This document shows, piece after piece, positions 28,627-39,670 of a stretch of 64,000 nucleotides of DNA. This DNA is from Sphingomonas sabuli (GTDB taxonomy: Bacteria; Pseudomonadota; Alphaproteobacteria; Sphingomonadales; Sphingomonadaceae). The stretch lies in contig NZ_CP060697.1 in assembly GCF_014352855.1 (NCBI RefSeq), positions 992,001 through 1,056,000 on the forward strand, written 5' to 3'. The translations under genes and the position numbers were made by a program. Under the pieces are notes generated by a model, which made no database searches, had not been told where the DNA came from, and saw only the letters and a program-made list of their open reading frames with translations. Position 1 is the stretch's first letter; the number at the start of each line of letters is the position of its first letter.

Positions 28627-29463
28627 TTAACCCTTCTTCTTCGCGTGGCGGCTACGGATGATGAACTTGTCCGTTGCCTTGTTGTTACGAGTGCGGGCGC
28701 CCTTGGTCGGCTTACCCCACGGAGTGACCGGGTGACGGCCACCCGAAGTGCGGCCTTCACCACCGCCGTGCGGGTGATCGACCGGGTTCTTGGCGACGCC
28801 GCGGGTCAGCGGGCGCTTGCCCATCCAGCGGGTCCGGCCGGCCTTGGCCAGCGTCTGGTTGCCGTTGTCCGGGTTGGAAACGGCGCCGACGGTGGCCATG
28901 CAGTCGGAGCGGATGTACCGCGTCTCTCCTGAATTGAGCCTGACGATGACCATGCCCTTATCGCGGCCGACGACCTGCACATATGTGCCGGCGGCGCGGG
29001 CGATTTGGCCGCCCTTGCCGGGCTTCAGCTCGACGTTGTGGACAATGGTGCCGACCGGCATCTGGCCGATTTCCATCGCATTGCCCGGCTTCACGTCGAC
29101 CTTCTTGCCGGCGACGACCTTGTCGCCCGGAGCCAGACGCTGCGGAGCGAGAATGTAGGCCTGCTCGCCGCCGTCATAGGTGACGAGCGCGATGAACGCC
29201 GACCGGTTGGGATCGTATTCGATCCGCTCGACGGTCGCGGTGACATCCCAGGTGCGGCGCTTGAAGTCGACGATGCGATACTTCTGCTTGTGACCGCCGC
29301 CGATGCCGCGCGAGGTGACGTGGCCCTTGTTGTTGCGGCCGCCCGTCTTGACCTTGCCTTCGGTCAGCTTCTTGACCGGCTTGCCCTTCCACAGCTGGGC
29401 GCGGTCGACGAGGATCAGTCCGCGGCGCGCCGGGCTCGTCGGCTTATATTGCTTGAGTGCCAT
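28627..29463 (-). CDS. rplB: 50S ribosomal protein L2
   Basis: 278 residues, standard length. Start [24 protein letters not shown] and the L2 signature ([35 protein letters not shown]). Close to the peptidyl transferase centre. The ATG overlaps the rplW stop (TAATG). Confidence 0.98.
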   Translation of the reverse strand: MALKQYKPTSPARRGLILVDRAQLWKGKPVKKLTEGKVKTGGRNNKGHVTSRGIGGGHKQKYRIVDFKRRTWDVTATVERIEYDPNRSAFIALVTYDGGEQAYILAPQRLAPGDKVVAGKKVDVKPGNAMEIGQMPVGTIVHNVELKPGKGGQIARAAGTYVQVVGRDKGMVIVRLNSGETRYIRSDCMATVGAVSNPDNGNQTLAKAGRTRWMGKRPLTRGVAKNPVDHPHGGGEGRTSGGRHPVTPWGKPTKGARTRNNKATDKFIIRSRHAKKKG

Positions 29464-29789
29464 TACGCCTTCACCCCTTCGGTGATGTCGATCGACTGGC
29501 CCTCGGCCAGCGTGACAATCGCCTTCTTCTGGTCGGAGCGCTGATAGGAGCGTCCGCCCCAGCGCTTGCTCTTGCCCTTGGTCACGATCGTGTTGACGCC
29601 CGTGACGGTCACGCCGAACAGGTTCTCGACCGCCCGCTTGATCTCCGGCTTGGTGGCGTCGCCCGCGACCTTGAAGACGACCGCATTATGCTCGGACAGC
29701 ATGGTCGATTTTTCGGTGATGTGCGGGGCCAGCACGACGTCATAGTCGCGCACGGTCGCCTCGGCCTTCTGCTGCTGCTTCTTAGCCAT
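29463..29789 (-). CDS. rplW: 50S ribosomal protein L23
   Basis: 108 residues. [53 protein letters not shown] is characteristic. At the tunnel exit, docking site for trigger factor and SRP. Overlaps the end of rplD by 8 nt. Confidence 0.97.
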   Translation of the reverse strand: MAKKQQQKAEATVRDYDVVLAPHITEKSTMLSEHNAVVFKVAGDATKPEIKRAVENLFGVTVTGVNTIVTKGKSKRWGGRSYQRSDQKKAIVTLAEGQSIDITEGVKA

Positions 29790-30408
29790 TGAACCGGGCC
29801 TCCAGCTTTTCCACCGCGGCGCGGGTCAGGACCAGCGTCTCGTGGCGCATGATGTCGTACACATTGGCTCCCATCGCCGGCAGCAGGTTGACGCTTTCGA
29901 GGTTCGACGAAGCGCGGGCGAAACCGACGTTCAGCGCGTCGCCATCGATAACCAGCGCGGTCTTGCCGAGCTTAAGGCCGCCGAGCTTGCTCTGCAGCTC
30001 CTTGGTCTTGCCGTCCTTCACGTCGAGATTGTCGAGGACGATGAGGCTGCCCTCCTTCGCCTTCGACGACAGCGCCATCTTGAGGCCGAGCGCGCGGATC
30101 TTCTTGTTGAGGCTCGACGCGAAGACTCGGGCACGCGGACCGTGCGCCTTGCCGCCGCCGACGAAGATCGGGGCGCGGCGATCGCCGTGACGGGCGGTAC
30201 CGCCGCCCTTCTGCTTGCCGAACTTCTTGCCGGTGCGGGCGACGTCGCTGCGCTCACGGGCCGCACGCGCCGGGGCGCGACGGTTGATGAGCTGCCACGT
30301 CACGACGCGGTGCAGGATGTCGGCACGGGGCTCGACGCCGAAAATCTCGTCGTTGAGCTCGATGTCGCCACCCTTGCCGGTGTCGAGGGTCTGGACCTTG
30401 ACCTTCAT
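29782..30408 (-). CDS. rplD: 50S ribosomal protein L4
   Basis: 208 residues starting [20 protein letters not shown]. It has the tunnel-loop region [22 protein letters not shown] and the C-terminal half ending [13 protein letters not shown] placed the start at ATG 30408, 1 nt before the rplC stop; upstream in-frame codons are shadow translation of rplC. In E. coli L4 also represses its own operon through the S10 leader. Confidence 0.96.
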   Translation of the reverse strand: MKVKVQTLDTGKGGDIELNDEIFGVEPRADILHRVVTWQLINRRAPARAARERSDVARTGKKFGKQKGGGTARHGDRRAPIFVGGGKAHGPRARVFASSLNKKIRALGLKMALSSKAKEGSLIVLDNLDVKDGKTKELQSKLGGLKLGKTALVIDGDALNVGFARASSNLESVNLLPAMGANVYDIMRHETLVLTRAAVEKLEARFNG

Positions 30409-30409
30409 C

Positions 30410-31321
30410 TTAGCTTCCCTTGCTTTCGTCGCCGGTGTCCGCGGCCGGGCTGTCGCCCCGCGCCTCGCCGGCAGCATTCTCGTCGGCCGCCGCTTCGGCA
30501 TCGGCTTGCGCCGCCGCATTGGCTTCCTGCTCGGCGGCGATCGCTGCGACTTCCGCATCGCTCGGCAGCGCCGGGATTTCATGGACGGCGCCGTCGTCGA
30601 CCAGGCCCGCGGTCGCGTGCTCTTCGGTCGCGGCTTCCGCCTTCTTGGCGTCGAACAGCGCGCCCGGATACGGCGCTTCGGCGTGACGTTCGACCTTGAT
30701 CGCGTCCTGCACGGTCAGCCAGCTGCCCTTGTGGCCCGGAACCGAACCCTTGACGAAGATCAGGCCGCGCGCCGGGTCGGTGCGGACGATCTCGAGGTTC
30801 TGCTGGGTGCGATTGCGAGCGCCCATGTGGCCGGCCATCTTCTTGTTCTTGAAGACTCGGCCCGGATCCTGGCGGTTACCCGTCGACCCGTGCGAACGGT
30901 GGGAGATGGAAACGCCGTGGGTGGCGCGCAGACCGCCGAAGCCCCAGCGCTTCATGGCGCCTGCAAAGCCCTTGCCCTGCGTAACACCCGACACGTCGAC
31001 CAGCTGGCCCGCGACGAAATGTTCGGCGCTCAGCGTCGAACCGATGTCGAGCAGCGCATCTTCGGCGACGCGGAATTCGACGACCTTCGCCTTGGGCTCG
31101 ACCTTGGCCTTGCCGAAAGCGGTCCGCTGCGGCTTGGCAACGTTCTTCGCCTTCGCCTTGCCGGCGCCGAGCTGCAGTGCGGTATATCCATCGCGGTCGG
31201 TTTCGCGGCGGCCAACAACCTGCAGTTCGTCCAGTTGAAGGACCGTAACAGGCACGTGCCGTCCGTCCGCCTGAAACAGGCGGGTCATTCCGACTTTCTT
31301 CGCGATCACGCCAGTGCGCAT
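30410..31321 (-). CDS. rplC: 50S ribosomal protein L3 with C-terminal extension
   Basis: 303 residues against 209 in E. coli. The core (1 to about 225) starts [16 protein letters not shown] and has the L3 signature [20 protein letters not shown]. Residues from about 228 to 303 form an acidic, Ala-rich tail ([22 protein letters not shown] type). AAGGAG with further AGG lies upstream of the ATG at 31321. The 190-nt gap to rpsJ upstream is highly structured. Confidence 0.96.
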   Translation of the reverse strand: MRTGVIAKKVGMTRLFQADGRHVPVTVLQLDELQVVGRRETDRDGYTALQLGAGKAKAKNVAKPQRTAFGKAKVEPKAKVVEFRVAEDALLDIGSTLSAEHFVAGQLVDVSGVTQGKGFAGAMKRWGFGGLRATHGVSISHRSHGSTGNRQDPGRVFKNKKMAGHMGARNRTQQNLEIVRTDPARGLIFVKGSVPGHKGSWLTVQDAIKVERHAEAPYPGALFDAKKAEAATEEHATAGLVDDGAVHEIPALPSDAEVAAIAAEQEANAAAQADAEAAADENAAGEARGDSPAADTGDESKGS

Positions 31322-31345
31322 GACCTGGTTGCTCCTTACACAGAG

Positions 31346-31498
31346 GCACACGGGCCAACCCCATGTGCTTGCAGCCCATCCAAATTTTCCGCGTGCCCCG
31401 CCTGGGCTAATGCTCCGTTAAGGGAGCGGCGGGGACGCAGGCCGGAGCAAAAAGCTCCGCGGTATCCTCGTATGCGCCAAACCCCCGCTAGGCGGGGG
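31346..31498 (-). promoter_or_regulatory. Structured rpsJ-rplC intercistronic region (four hairpins)
   Basis: The 190-nt gap between rpsJ and rplC holds four stems. In transcript order: 31498-31482, CCCCCGC/GCGGGGG with a 3-nt loop, followed by TTT; 31459-31443, a 6-bp CGGAGC/GCTCCG stem with an all-T loop; 31438-31391, an 11-bp stem with one bulge enclosing a 5-bp GCTCC/GGAGC hairpin (31412-31427); and 31368-31346, GCACA.GGG/CCC.TGTGC. The last ends about 25 nt before rplC. Other gaps in the operon are mostly under 60 nt. Possible attenuator, processing site or r-protein binding site. Confidence 0.6.
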
Positions 31499-31511
31499 CG
31501 AAGCCAAGCTC

Positions 31512-31823
<312 letters not shown>

Positions 31824-32128
31824 GTCCCTACCGATGCGAAAGAGCGACGAGCTGTCGCCAGCCCGAAAAACAAGAGGCCAAGCCCGTTTGACCCCGGCGA
31901 ACCGGAACGGACGACCTCATCTCAAAAAGTTTGGTGACGGGGACGAATCTCCGTCTGTGGAGGCGCCTCTACATAGGAGAGGCTCCGAGATCAACCCCCG
32001 TGCGGCGGGTTGGGCTTACGGAAGGTCGTCCGGGATGGGGAACAGGGCTTCCGATTTCGCCGGGGAACGAGTTCAGACGGCGTAAATGTCGTTGGGCTAG
32101 CCTCGAGCGGACAACAGGAAAGGGACAG
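31824..32128. promoter_or_regulatory. Divergent rpsJ / L,D-transpeptidase intergenic region
   Basis: 305 nt without a gene. Toward rpsJ (minus strand) I see a palindrome GAGGCGCCTC with CTATGTAG just upstream, resembling the -10/discriminator of alphaproteobacterial ribosomal promoters. The -35 is not convincing (GGGTTGATC at short spacing). That would give a leader of about 140 nt with a small hairpin GCGAC/GTCGC at 31844-31858. Toward the transpeptidase there is an AGGAAAGG ribosome site but no clear promoter. Confidence 0.4.
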
Positions 32129-32815
32129 ATGAAGGCCTTAATCGCAGCAAGCATACTGATGGCTACTTTTGGGACCGGCGCGGCGCACGCGGCCGAAATC
32201 CCCAGCGCGAGCCTCGAAGTGCAGGCCAAAGCCCTTCCCCAGGGTCAGTATTTCTGGGCGTCGAATGCGCCGCAGAACGGCCCTCTCCTGCTGACCATCG
32301 ACCTCACCGAGCAGCGCATCCGCGTGTACCGCGACGGCGTCCTGTTCGCGGCGTCGGCGACATCGACCGGCAGCGAGGGGCGGGAAACGCCGACCGGCGT
32401 CTTCACCATCCTCGAAAAGCAGGTCGAGCACCGGTCGAGCACCTATGACAATGCGCCCATGCCCTTCATGCAGCGCCTGACCGAAAAGGGCGTCGCGATC
32501 CATTCGGGCAACCTGCCCGGCTATGCCGCGTCTCACGGCTGCATCCGTCTGCCCGATGCCTTCGCGCGGAAGCTGTTTGCGATCACGGAAATCGGCACGC
32601 CGGTGATGATCACCGACAGCGCGCAGATCGCCGAGCGCGAGAGGATCGAGGCCGAATATCGAAAGGCGCAGCAGGATTATGCGCAGACGCTGTACAGCAA
32701 GCAGGCGGCCGCCAAGAGCGTGCTGACCGAGCATAATCGGGCCAAGGCCGAGCATCAGCGGGCAATGGAGGCTTACGCCGCCGAATTCGGCCAGCCGGAG
32801 AAGCCGCGCAGGTAG
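32129..32815 (+). CDS. L,D-transpeptidase (YkuD domain), secreted
   Basis: 228 residues: a signal peptide (1-22, ends AHA), a YkuD catalytic domain (about 45-175) with the conserved site His125 and S135-H-G-C138-I-R140, then a C-terminal helical tail (about 180-220) rich in Ala, Glu, Lys and Gln that may be coiled coil. It would cross-link peptidoglycan 3-3 or attach proteins to it in the periplasm. It is oddly placed, in opposite orientation, between the str and S10 operons. Confidence 0.92.
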   Translation: MKALIAASILMATFGTGAAHAAEIPSASLEVQAKALPQGQYFWASNAPQNGPLLLTIDLTEQRIRVYRDGVLFAASATSTGSEGRETPTGVFTILEKQVEHRSSTYDNAPMPFMQRLTEKGVAIHSGNLPGYAASHGCIRLPDAFARKLFAITEIGTPVMITDSAQIAERERIEAEYRKAQQDYAQTLYSKQAAAKSVLTEHNRAKAEHQRAMEAYAAEFGQPEKPRR

Positions 32816-32823
32816 AGACCCGC

Positions 32824-32903
32824 CGGCCCTTGGACCGCAAGGGTCACACGGGGCCGGCCTTGCCAAGAGCCCGTGGCTCTTACGGCTGGTGAGCCAAGGG
32901 CCG
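32824..32903. repeat. Nested inverted repeats between L,D-transpeptidase and tuf
   Basis: An outer perfect 10-bp repeat CGGCCCTTGG (32824-32833) / CCAAGGGCCG (32894-32903) encloses a 7-bp hairpin AAGAGCC-CGT-GGCTCTT (32865-32881), extended by GCC/GGC across a 2-nt bulge. No T-run follows. It lies downstream of the transpeptidase stop and upstream of the tuf terminator. Could be an RNA 3' structure or a small RNA. Confidence 0.45.
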
Positions 32904-32941
32904 ACCGAACCGATTTCCTGCCATCACGCTTGACGGGCAAA

Positions 32942-32983
32942 GAAAAAGGCCCGGTGCCTCCTAGGAAGCACCGGGCCCTTTTC
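32942..32983. terminator. Rho-independent terminator, tuf (bidirectional)
   Basis: Perfect 10-bp stem GGCCCGGTGC (32948-32957) / GCACCGGGCC (32968-32977). An A-run on the left (AAAAA) gives a U-tract for minus-strand tuf, and CTTTTC on the right could serve the plus-strand transpeptidase transcript. It lies about 30 nt past the tuf stop. Confidence 0.88.
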
Positions 32984-33010
32984 AAGTCCGCACCCGAGGG
33001 CGCGTGAGAC

Positions 33011-34201
33011 TTACTTGGTGATGTTGCCCACCACGCCGGCGCCGACGGTGCGGCCGCCTTCGCGGATGGCGAAGCGGAGGCCCTGATCCATCGCGATCGG
33101 AGCGATCAGCTTCACGCCGATGGTGACGTTGTCGCCCGGCATGACCATCTCGGTGCCTTCCGGCAGCTGCACTTCGCCCGTCACGTCGGTCGTGCGGAAG
33201 TAGAACTGCGGACGATAGTTGGCGAAGAACGGCGTGTGACGGCCGCCCTCGTCCTTCGACAGCACGTAGACTTCGGCCTGGAAGTCGGTGTGCGGCGTGA
33301 TCGAACCCGGCTTGGCCAGAACCTGGCCACGCTCGACTTCTTCACGGCCGACGCCGCGGATCAGAGCGCCGATGTTGTCGCCGGCTTGACCCTGGTCAAG
33401 CAGCTTGCGGAACATTTCGACGCCGGTCACGACCGTCTTGGTGGTGTCCTTGATGCCGACGATTTCGACTTCTTCGCCAACCTTGACGATGCCGGTTTCG
33501 ACGCGGCCGGTGACGACCGTGCCGCGACCCGAGATCGAGAACACGTCTTCGATCGGCATAAGGAACGGCTTGTCGAGCGGGCGTTCCGGAGTCGGGATCC
33601 AGTCGTCGACCGCCTTCATCAGCTTGAGGATGGCTTCGTGGCCGATTTCCTTGTTGCTGTCTTCCAGAGCGGCAAGCGCCGAGCCGGCGACGATCGGAAT
33701 GTTGTCGCCGTCGAATTCGCGCTTGGAAAGCTCTTCGCGGATTTCCAGCTCGACGAGCTCGAGCAGCTCGGGATCGTCAACCTGGTCGACCTTGTTGAGA
33801 AAGACGACCATGGTCGGAACGCCAACCTGCTTGGCGAGCAGGATGTGCTCCTTGGTCTGCGGCATCGGGCCGTCGGCAGCCGACACGACCAGGATCGCGC
33901 CGTCCATCTGCGCGGCGCCCGTGATCATGTTCTTCACATAGTCGGCGTGGCCCGGGCAATCGACGTGCGCATAGTGACGCGCTTCGGTTTCATATTCGAC
34001 GTGTGCGGTCGAAATGGTGATGCCGCGCTCGCGCTCTTCCGGCGCCTTGTCGATGTTGGCGAAATCGACAGCCGTTCCGCCCGAGGTTTCTGCCAGCACC
34101 TTGGTGATCGCCGCGGTCAGCGACGTCTTGCCGTGGTCAACGTGACCGATGGTGCCGATGTTAACGTGCGGCTTGTTCCGCTCGAATTTCGCCTTCGCCA
34201 T
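33011..34201 (-). CDS. tuf: Elongation factor Tu
   Basis: 396 residues, standard. It delivers aminoacyl-tRNA to the ribosome. G motifs: GHVDHGKT at 19-26, DCPGHADY and NKVDQ. C-terminal beta-barrel domains intact, ending [17 protein letters not shown]. Last gene of the str operon, followed by a clear terminator. Only one tuf copy is in this window. Confidence 0.98.
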   Translation of the reverse strand: MAKAKFERNKPHVNIGTIGHVDHGKTSLTAAITKVLAETSGGTAVDFANIDKAPEERERGITISTAHVEYETEARHYAHVDCPGHADYVKNMITGAAQMDGAILVVSAADGPMPQTKEHILLAKQVGVPTMVVFLNKVDQVDDPELLELVELEIREELSKREFDGDNIPIVAGSALAALEDSNKEIGHEAILKLMKAVDDWIPTPERPLDKPFLMPIEDVFSISGRGTVVTGRVETGIVKVGEEVEIVGIKDTTKTVVTGVEMFRKLLDQGQAGDNIGALIRGVGREEVERGQVLAKPGSITPHTDFQAEVYVLSKDEGGRHTPFFANYRPQFYFRTTDVTGEVQLPEGTEMVMPGDNVTIGVKLIAPIAMDQGLRFAIREGGRTVGAGVVGNITK

Positions 34202-34272
34202 TTTACGCCTCTTCTGTGTTGAATTCGGGCGGCCCGCCCTGTGCGAGCGCGCCCATAGCTACAAAATTGCCG

Positions 34273-36366
<2,094 letters not shown>

Positions 36367-36464
36367 TGTCTATTCCTTAGCGATTTGGGGAGCCGGCGGA
36401 CCCGGCTGACCCCGATATAGGTACGATCGCCGCCAGTGCCACCCGGCACCGGCCGACGAAAAAT

Positions 36465-36935
36465 TTACCAGCGGTAGTGGCTGAAAGCGCGGTTCGCTTC
36501 GGCCATGCGGTGCGTGTCTTCGCGCTTCTTCACCGCGTTGCCGCGGTTCTGCGATGCGTCCATCAGCTCGCCCGACAAGCGGCCGGCCATGGTCTTTTCG
36601 GCGCGCGCGCGGGCGGCCGAGATGAGCCAGCGGATGGCCAGCGCCTGGGCGCGTTCCGGGCGGACTTCGACCGGCACCTGATAGGTGGCACCGCCAACAC
36701 GCCGCGAGCGGACTTCGATGCCCGGCTTCACGTTGTTGAGGGCGTCGTGGAAAACCGACAGCGGCTCTTTCTTCAGGCGCGCTTCGACGGTGTCGAGGGC
36801 GCCATAGACGATGCCTTCGGCAACCGACTTCTTGCCGTCGAGCATGACCGAATTCATGAACTTCGACAGGACGATGTCCCCGAACCGGGGATCGGGCAGG
36901 ATCTCGCGCTTTTCTGGGCGGCGACGACGGGACAT
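36465..36935 (-). CDS. rpsG: 30S ribosomal protein S7
   Basis: 156 residues. Start [27 protein letters not shown], and C-terminal [51 protein letters not shown]. Primary 16S 3'-domain binding protein; in E. coli it autoregulates the str operon. Between rpsL and fusA. Confidence 0.98.
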   Translation of the reverse strand: MSRRRRPEKREILPDPRFGDIVLSKFMNSVMLDGKKSVAEGIVYGALDTVEARLKKEPLSVFHDALNNVKPGIEVRSRRVGGATYQVPVEVRPERAQALAIRWLISAARARAEKTMAGRLSGELMDASQNRGNAVKKREDTHRMAEANRAFSHYRW

Positions 36936-36993
36936 GATGGTGTTCCTTTCTCTTCAGCCTGGTCCGGGATGGTCCCGGGGCTTACTCGTCAGA

Positions 36994-37365
36994 TTACTTC
37001 GGACGCTTGGCGCCATACTTCGAACGGGACTGCCTGCGGTCCTTGACACCCTGGGTGTCGAGCACGCCGCGAAGCACGTGATAGCGCACACCCGGAAGGT
37101 CGCGGACACGGCCGCCACGGATCAGCACGACGCTGTGTTCCTGGAGGTTGTGGCCTTCGCCCGGGATGTAGCTGATCACTTCGCGCTGGTTGGTCAGGCG
37201 GACCTTGGCCACCTTGCGCAACGCCGAGTTCGGCTTCTTCGGGGTCGTCGTATAGACACGGGTGCAGACGCCGCGCTTCTGCGGGTTCTGCTCCATCGCA
37301 GGGACCTTGGACTTGGCCTTCTGCGGTTCGCGACCCTTGCGGATCAGCTGGTTAATCGTCGGCAT
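36994..37365 (-). CDS. rpsL: 30S ribosomal protein S12 (Arg at position 88)
   Basis: 123 residues from ATG 37365 ([16 protein letters not shown]). Decoding-site protein with the [16 protein letters not shown] and [28 protein letters not shown] segments. Lys43 is wild type. Position 88, Lys in E. coli (GGRVKDLPGV), is Arg here (codon CGC). Lys-to-Arg at this position is a known streptomycin-resistance substitution in E. coli and Mycobacterium. First gene of the str operon. Confidence 0.97.
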   Translation of the reverse strand: MPTINQLIRKGREPQKAKSKVPAMEQNPQKRGVCTRVYTTTPKKPNSALRKVAKVRLTNQREVISYIPGEGHNLQEHSVVLIRGGRVRDLPGVRYHVLRGVLDTQGVKDRRQSRSKYGAKRPK

Positions 37366-37575
37366 GAAGCCCTTCACCTTTTGCTTGCCGGCAAACCCGG
37401 CGGTTACTTTGCCCAACGAAAAAAGCGCGGAGCCTGTGCAGCCATTAGGGCCGCCTGGCGACGCGCAGTGTCGAGCAATGTTCAGCTCTTTGCCCGCACG
37501 CGAATCTTGAAAAGAGGTCGCGGGGACGGGCGGCCACATAGCCATGCAGCCCCCGACCGTCAACGGCTCGCGCGA

Positions 37576-37986
37576 TCAATCGACCGGCGCTTGCGCTCCG
37601 CCGCGGGTGGGGCCGGGCTTGGGCTTGCTTCGCGCCGCAGCGGCAGCGCCGCCGCCGGACCGGGGCGGTCGGGGCGCGCGTGGCGGGCGCGGCGCACGGG
37701 GCGGCCGCGGCGGCCGTGGCGGGCGCGGCGGTGCGCCGCCCTCGCCGCTCTCGCCGCGCCGGCGCGCCTCGTCGAACTCACGGCGGACATCCTCCAGCCC
37801 GGCGCGCATGTGTTCGCGCGCCTGCTCCATATCCGCCCGCATCCGCTCGCTGGCGGATTGCATTTCCTCCCGCGCGGCGTCCATGGCGACGCGCATCGCA
37901 TCGCGCGCATGCTCCATCGCCTGGCGGAAATCCTCTCGCGCCTGATCCATCGACCGGCGCACTTCCTCGTAACGTTCCTTGTCCAC
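37576..37986 (-). CDS. Hypothetical coiled-coil protein with Pro-Arg repeat tail
   Basis: 136 residues, GTG start with GGAGGTAGG upstream. Residues 1-77 form a highly charged helix rich in Arg, Glu, Met and Ala with recurrent MxxAR and DMEQAREHMR-type units, likely coiled coil. Residues 86-109 are Pro-Arg repeats (PPR, APR units). A Gly/Ala and Lys/Pro tail follows. No signal peptide or membrane segment. It lies 210 nt upstream of rpsL on the same strand. I recognise no family. The opposite strand also has an open frame, but that is pure low complexity. Confidence 0.6.
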   Translation of the reverse strand: MDKERYEEVRRSMDQAREDFRQAMEHARDAMRVAMDAAREEMQSASERMRADMEQAREHMRAGLEDVRREFDEARRRGESGEGGAPPRPPRPPRPPRAPRPPRAPRPPRSGGGAAAAARSKPKPGPTRGGAQAPVD

Positions 37987-38118
37987 GGCCTACCTCCAGT
38001 GTCTTATTCATATAACACACAGATAGGGAATTTGCTAGGGTGTCGGCTGATACAGACTTTCGGCCACCAGTCGGCACCTTCGGGGCGGATCGTCGTTCGC
38101 CCCAAAAGGAGAAGCAAG

Positions 38119-38325
38119 ATGGCCCAGAATCTGTCACGCGGCGACAAGGTGAAGTGGAACAGCCACGGCGGCGAAGCGCATGGGAAGGTCGTCAAAAAGC
38201 AAACCAGCGAGACCCATATCAAGGGTCACAAGGTCGCAGCGAGCAAGGACAATCCGCAATTCATCGTGGAGACCGAGGACGGCAAGCGCGCCGCCCACAA
38301 GGCCGAAGCGCTGACCCGCGAATAG
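38119..38325 (+). CDS. DUF2945 (Tudor-like, hypervirulence-associated) family protein
   Basis: 68 residues matching the DUF2945 pattern: SRGDKVKWNSHGGEAHGKVVKKQTSETHIKGHKVAASKDNPQFIVETEDGKRAAHKAEAL. Predicted small SH3/Tudor-like barrel; molecular function not established. AAGGAG lies 8 nt before the ATG. It is followed 3 nt later by a protein with a phage-associated domain, so the two are likely cotranscribed. Confidence 0.85.
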   Translation: MAQNLSRGDKVKWNSHGGEAHGKVVKKQTSETHIKGHKVAASKDNPQFIVETEDGKRAAHKAEALTRE

Positions 38326-38328
38326 CCG

Positions 38329-38652
38329 ATGGCGACCAAGTTCAAACCGACCGCCGCGATGGCGAAGAACGCCAGGCATGGGCTGGAACTGCGCGCCAGG
38401 TTCAACCGCGGCGGTACCGAGGTCGGGGTCAAGCGGGCCCACCAGCTGGCGGACCGCAAGGACCTCAACCCGCGCGATATCAAGTCGATGTACAGTTATT
38501 TCGCGCGGCACGAAGTGGACAAGAACACCACCAGCAAGGTGTGGGGATCCGACAGCGATCCGAGCGCCGGCTACATCGCCTGGCTGCTGTGGGGCGGCGA
38601 GGAAGGCAAGGAATGGGTCGGCAAGCAGCGCAAGGCGCTCGACGAGGATTGA
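38329..38652 (+). CDS. Hypothetical protein with phage-protease-associated domain
   Basis: 107 residues. The sequence KFKPTAAMAKNARHGLELRARFNRGGTEVGVKRAHQLADRK...YFARHEVDK...PSAGYIAWLLWGGEEG resembles a small domain I know from phage and plasmid-borne proteins, often next to or fused with phage head-maturation proteases. Here it stands alone, with no other phage gene nearby. Function unknown. It follows the DUF2945 gene by 3 nt. Confidence 0.7.
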   Translation: MATKFKPTAAMAKNARHGLELRARFNRGGTEVGVKRAHQLADRKDLNPRDIKSMYSYFARHEVDKNTTSKVWGSDSDPSAGYIAWLLWGGEEGKEWVGKQRKALDED

Positions 38653-38713
38653 ACCGGCTCGCGCTCCCGCTCGGATGCGCGTAGAAGCGACGGATCAGCG
38701 AAGGAGACCCGGC

Positions 38714-38938
38714 ATGACCCGCATGGTGACGATCCTTTTCCTCGGCTTGGCGGTGGCTTCGCCGGCTCTTGCGCAGGCGCCACAGGCCCCGCCCGGCGCG
38801 CTCTACTGTCTGAAGATGGAGCCGATCACCGGCACGCGCATCGGCAGCATCATGTGCCAGACGCGCGAGCAATGGTATGCGGACGAGATCGATCTCGACG
38901 CGGTATGGGCCGAGGACGGCGTCAAGATCATCGGCTAA
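38714..38938 (+). CDS. Small secreted protein of the Cx14-15C(K/Q)T..W family (copy 2)
   Basis: 74 residues. Signal peptide (1-20, ends ALA-Q). Mature part YCLKMEPITGTRIGSIMCQTREQW, then an acidic helix with DLDAVW. Cys-Cys spacing is 15. Shares the C-x15-C-Q/K-T-R/K-x-Q/E-W core with the proteins at 18976-19230 and 40767-40997. AAGGAG lies 8 nt before the ATG. Function unknown; the Cys pair may form a disulfide outside the cytoplasm. Confidence 0.75.
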   Translation: MTRMVTILFLGLAVASPALAQAPQAPPGALYCLKMEPITGTRIGSIMCQTREQWYADEIDLDAVWAEDGVKIIG

Positions 38939-38941
38939 CGG

Positions 38942-39670
38942 TCAGGCGGTCAGGCGGTGCGCCGCCAGCCGCTCGTAATAGGGCCGAATGCGGTCCGCCA
39001 AATCGCGGTCCCCGTCATCTAGGTCCGCCGCGCCCTCTTCGGGCTTGCCGAACCCGGTGCTTCTTTCGACCGCGCCATACCAGTGCGACGCCCAAACCCC
39101 GTCCGTTTCGCGGCGGCCCGGTGCCCAGCGCAGCATCGCCTCGTCCCAGGGTATGCCAAGCGTTTCGCAAAGCCGGGACAGCACGCCCTCGGGATCGGCA
39201 AGAACGTCGGCCGCGTCGACCACCGGCGGCGCGCGACCCAGGCGGTCGGACTCGCGCTCGAAGAATTCCGCTTGCTGCTCCAGTCCGAAATCCTCGAAGC
39301 GCGCGGCCTCCCGCTTCTTCAGATAGGAAGCAATCATCCGTTCGGGCTCACGGATCAGGAACGCATGGTGGAAACCGGCGAAATCGTCGTAGCCGACTGG
39401 CCCGGTCATCATGTGCCACATGTGCTTCTGGTACCAGATCGGCGCGCCGTCCGGCGCATCGCCGGACAGGGTCCGCATGACGCCATGCCAATCGCAGTCC
39501 ATGGATTCGATGACCGCTTCGCGCATCGGGTGATCCGCGCCGGTCTGCTTGAGGAAGCACCCGTAGAAGGGCTCGTCGGAGACGAAGGTGTCGGACCGGC
39601 TGCCGAAGCTGCGCATCATCGCCGTGGACAGGTTTCGCGGACCCGACCACATGGCGATGCGGAAGGTCAC
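38942..39670 (-). CDS. Sulfotransferase-like P-loop protein
   Basis: 242 residues. An N-terminal nucleotide-loop sequence MWSGPRNLSTAMMRSFG (about 7-23) resembles the 5'-phosphosulfate-binding loop of sulfotransferases. LIREPERMIASYLKKRE resembles their 3'-phosphate-binding segment. It starts at GTG, overlapping the TGA stop of the upstream aminotransferase gene (GTGA), so the two are translationally coupled. Substrate unknown. It may act on the product of the aminotransferase, or be a P-loop relative with another activity. Confidence 0.78.
   Translation of the reverse strand: MTFRIAMWSGPRNLSTAMMRSFGSRSDTFVSDEPFYGCFLKQTGADHPMREAVIESMDCDWHGVMRTLSGDAPDGAPIWYQKHMWHMMTGPVGYDDFAGFHHAFLIREPERMIASYLKKREAARFEDFGLEQQAEFFERESDRLGRAPPVVDAADVLADPEGVLSRLCETLGIPWDEAMLRWAPGRRETDGVWASHWYGAVERSTGFGKPEEGAADLDDGDRDLADRIRPYYERLAAHRLTA

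Noticed and set aside
37675..37745. Plus-strand Gly/Arg-rich open frame opposite the Pro-Arg protein
   Set aside because: It is pure low complexity with no ribosome site, whereas the minus-strand frame has GGAGG, a GTG start and a heptad-like helix.
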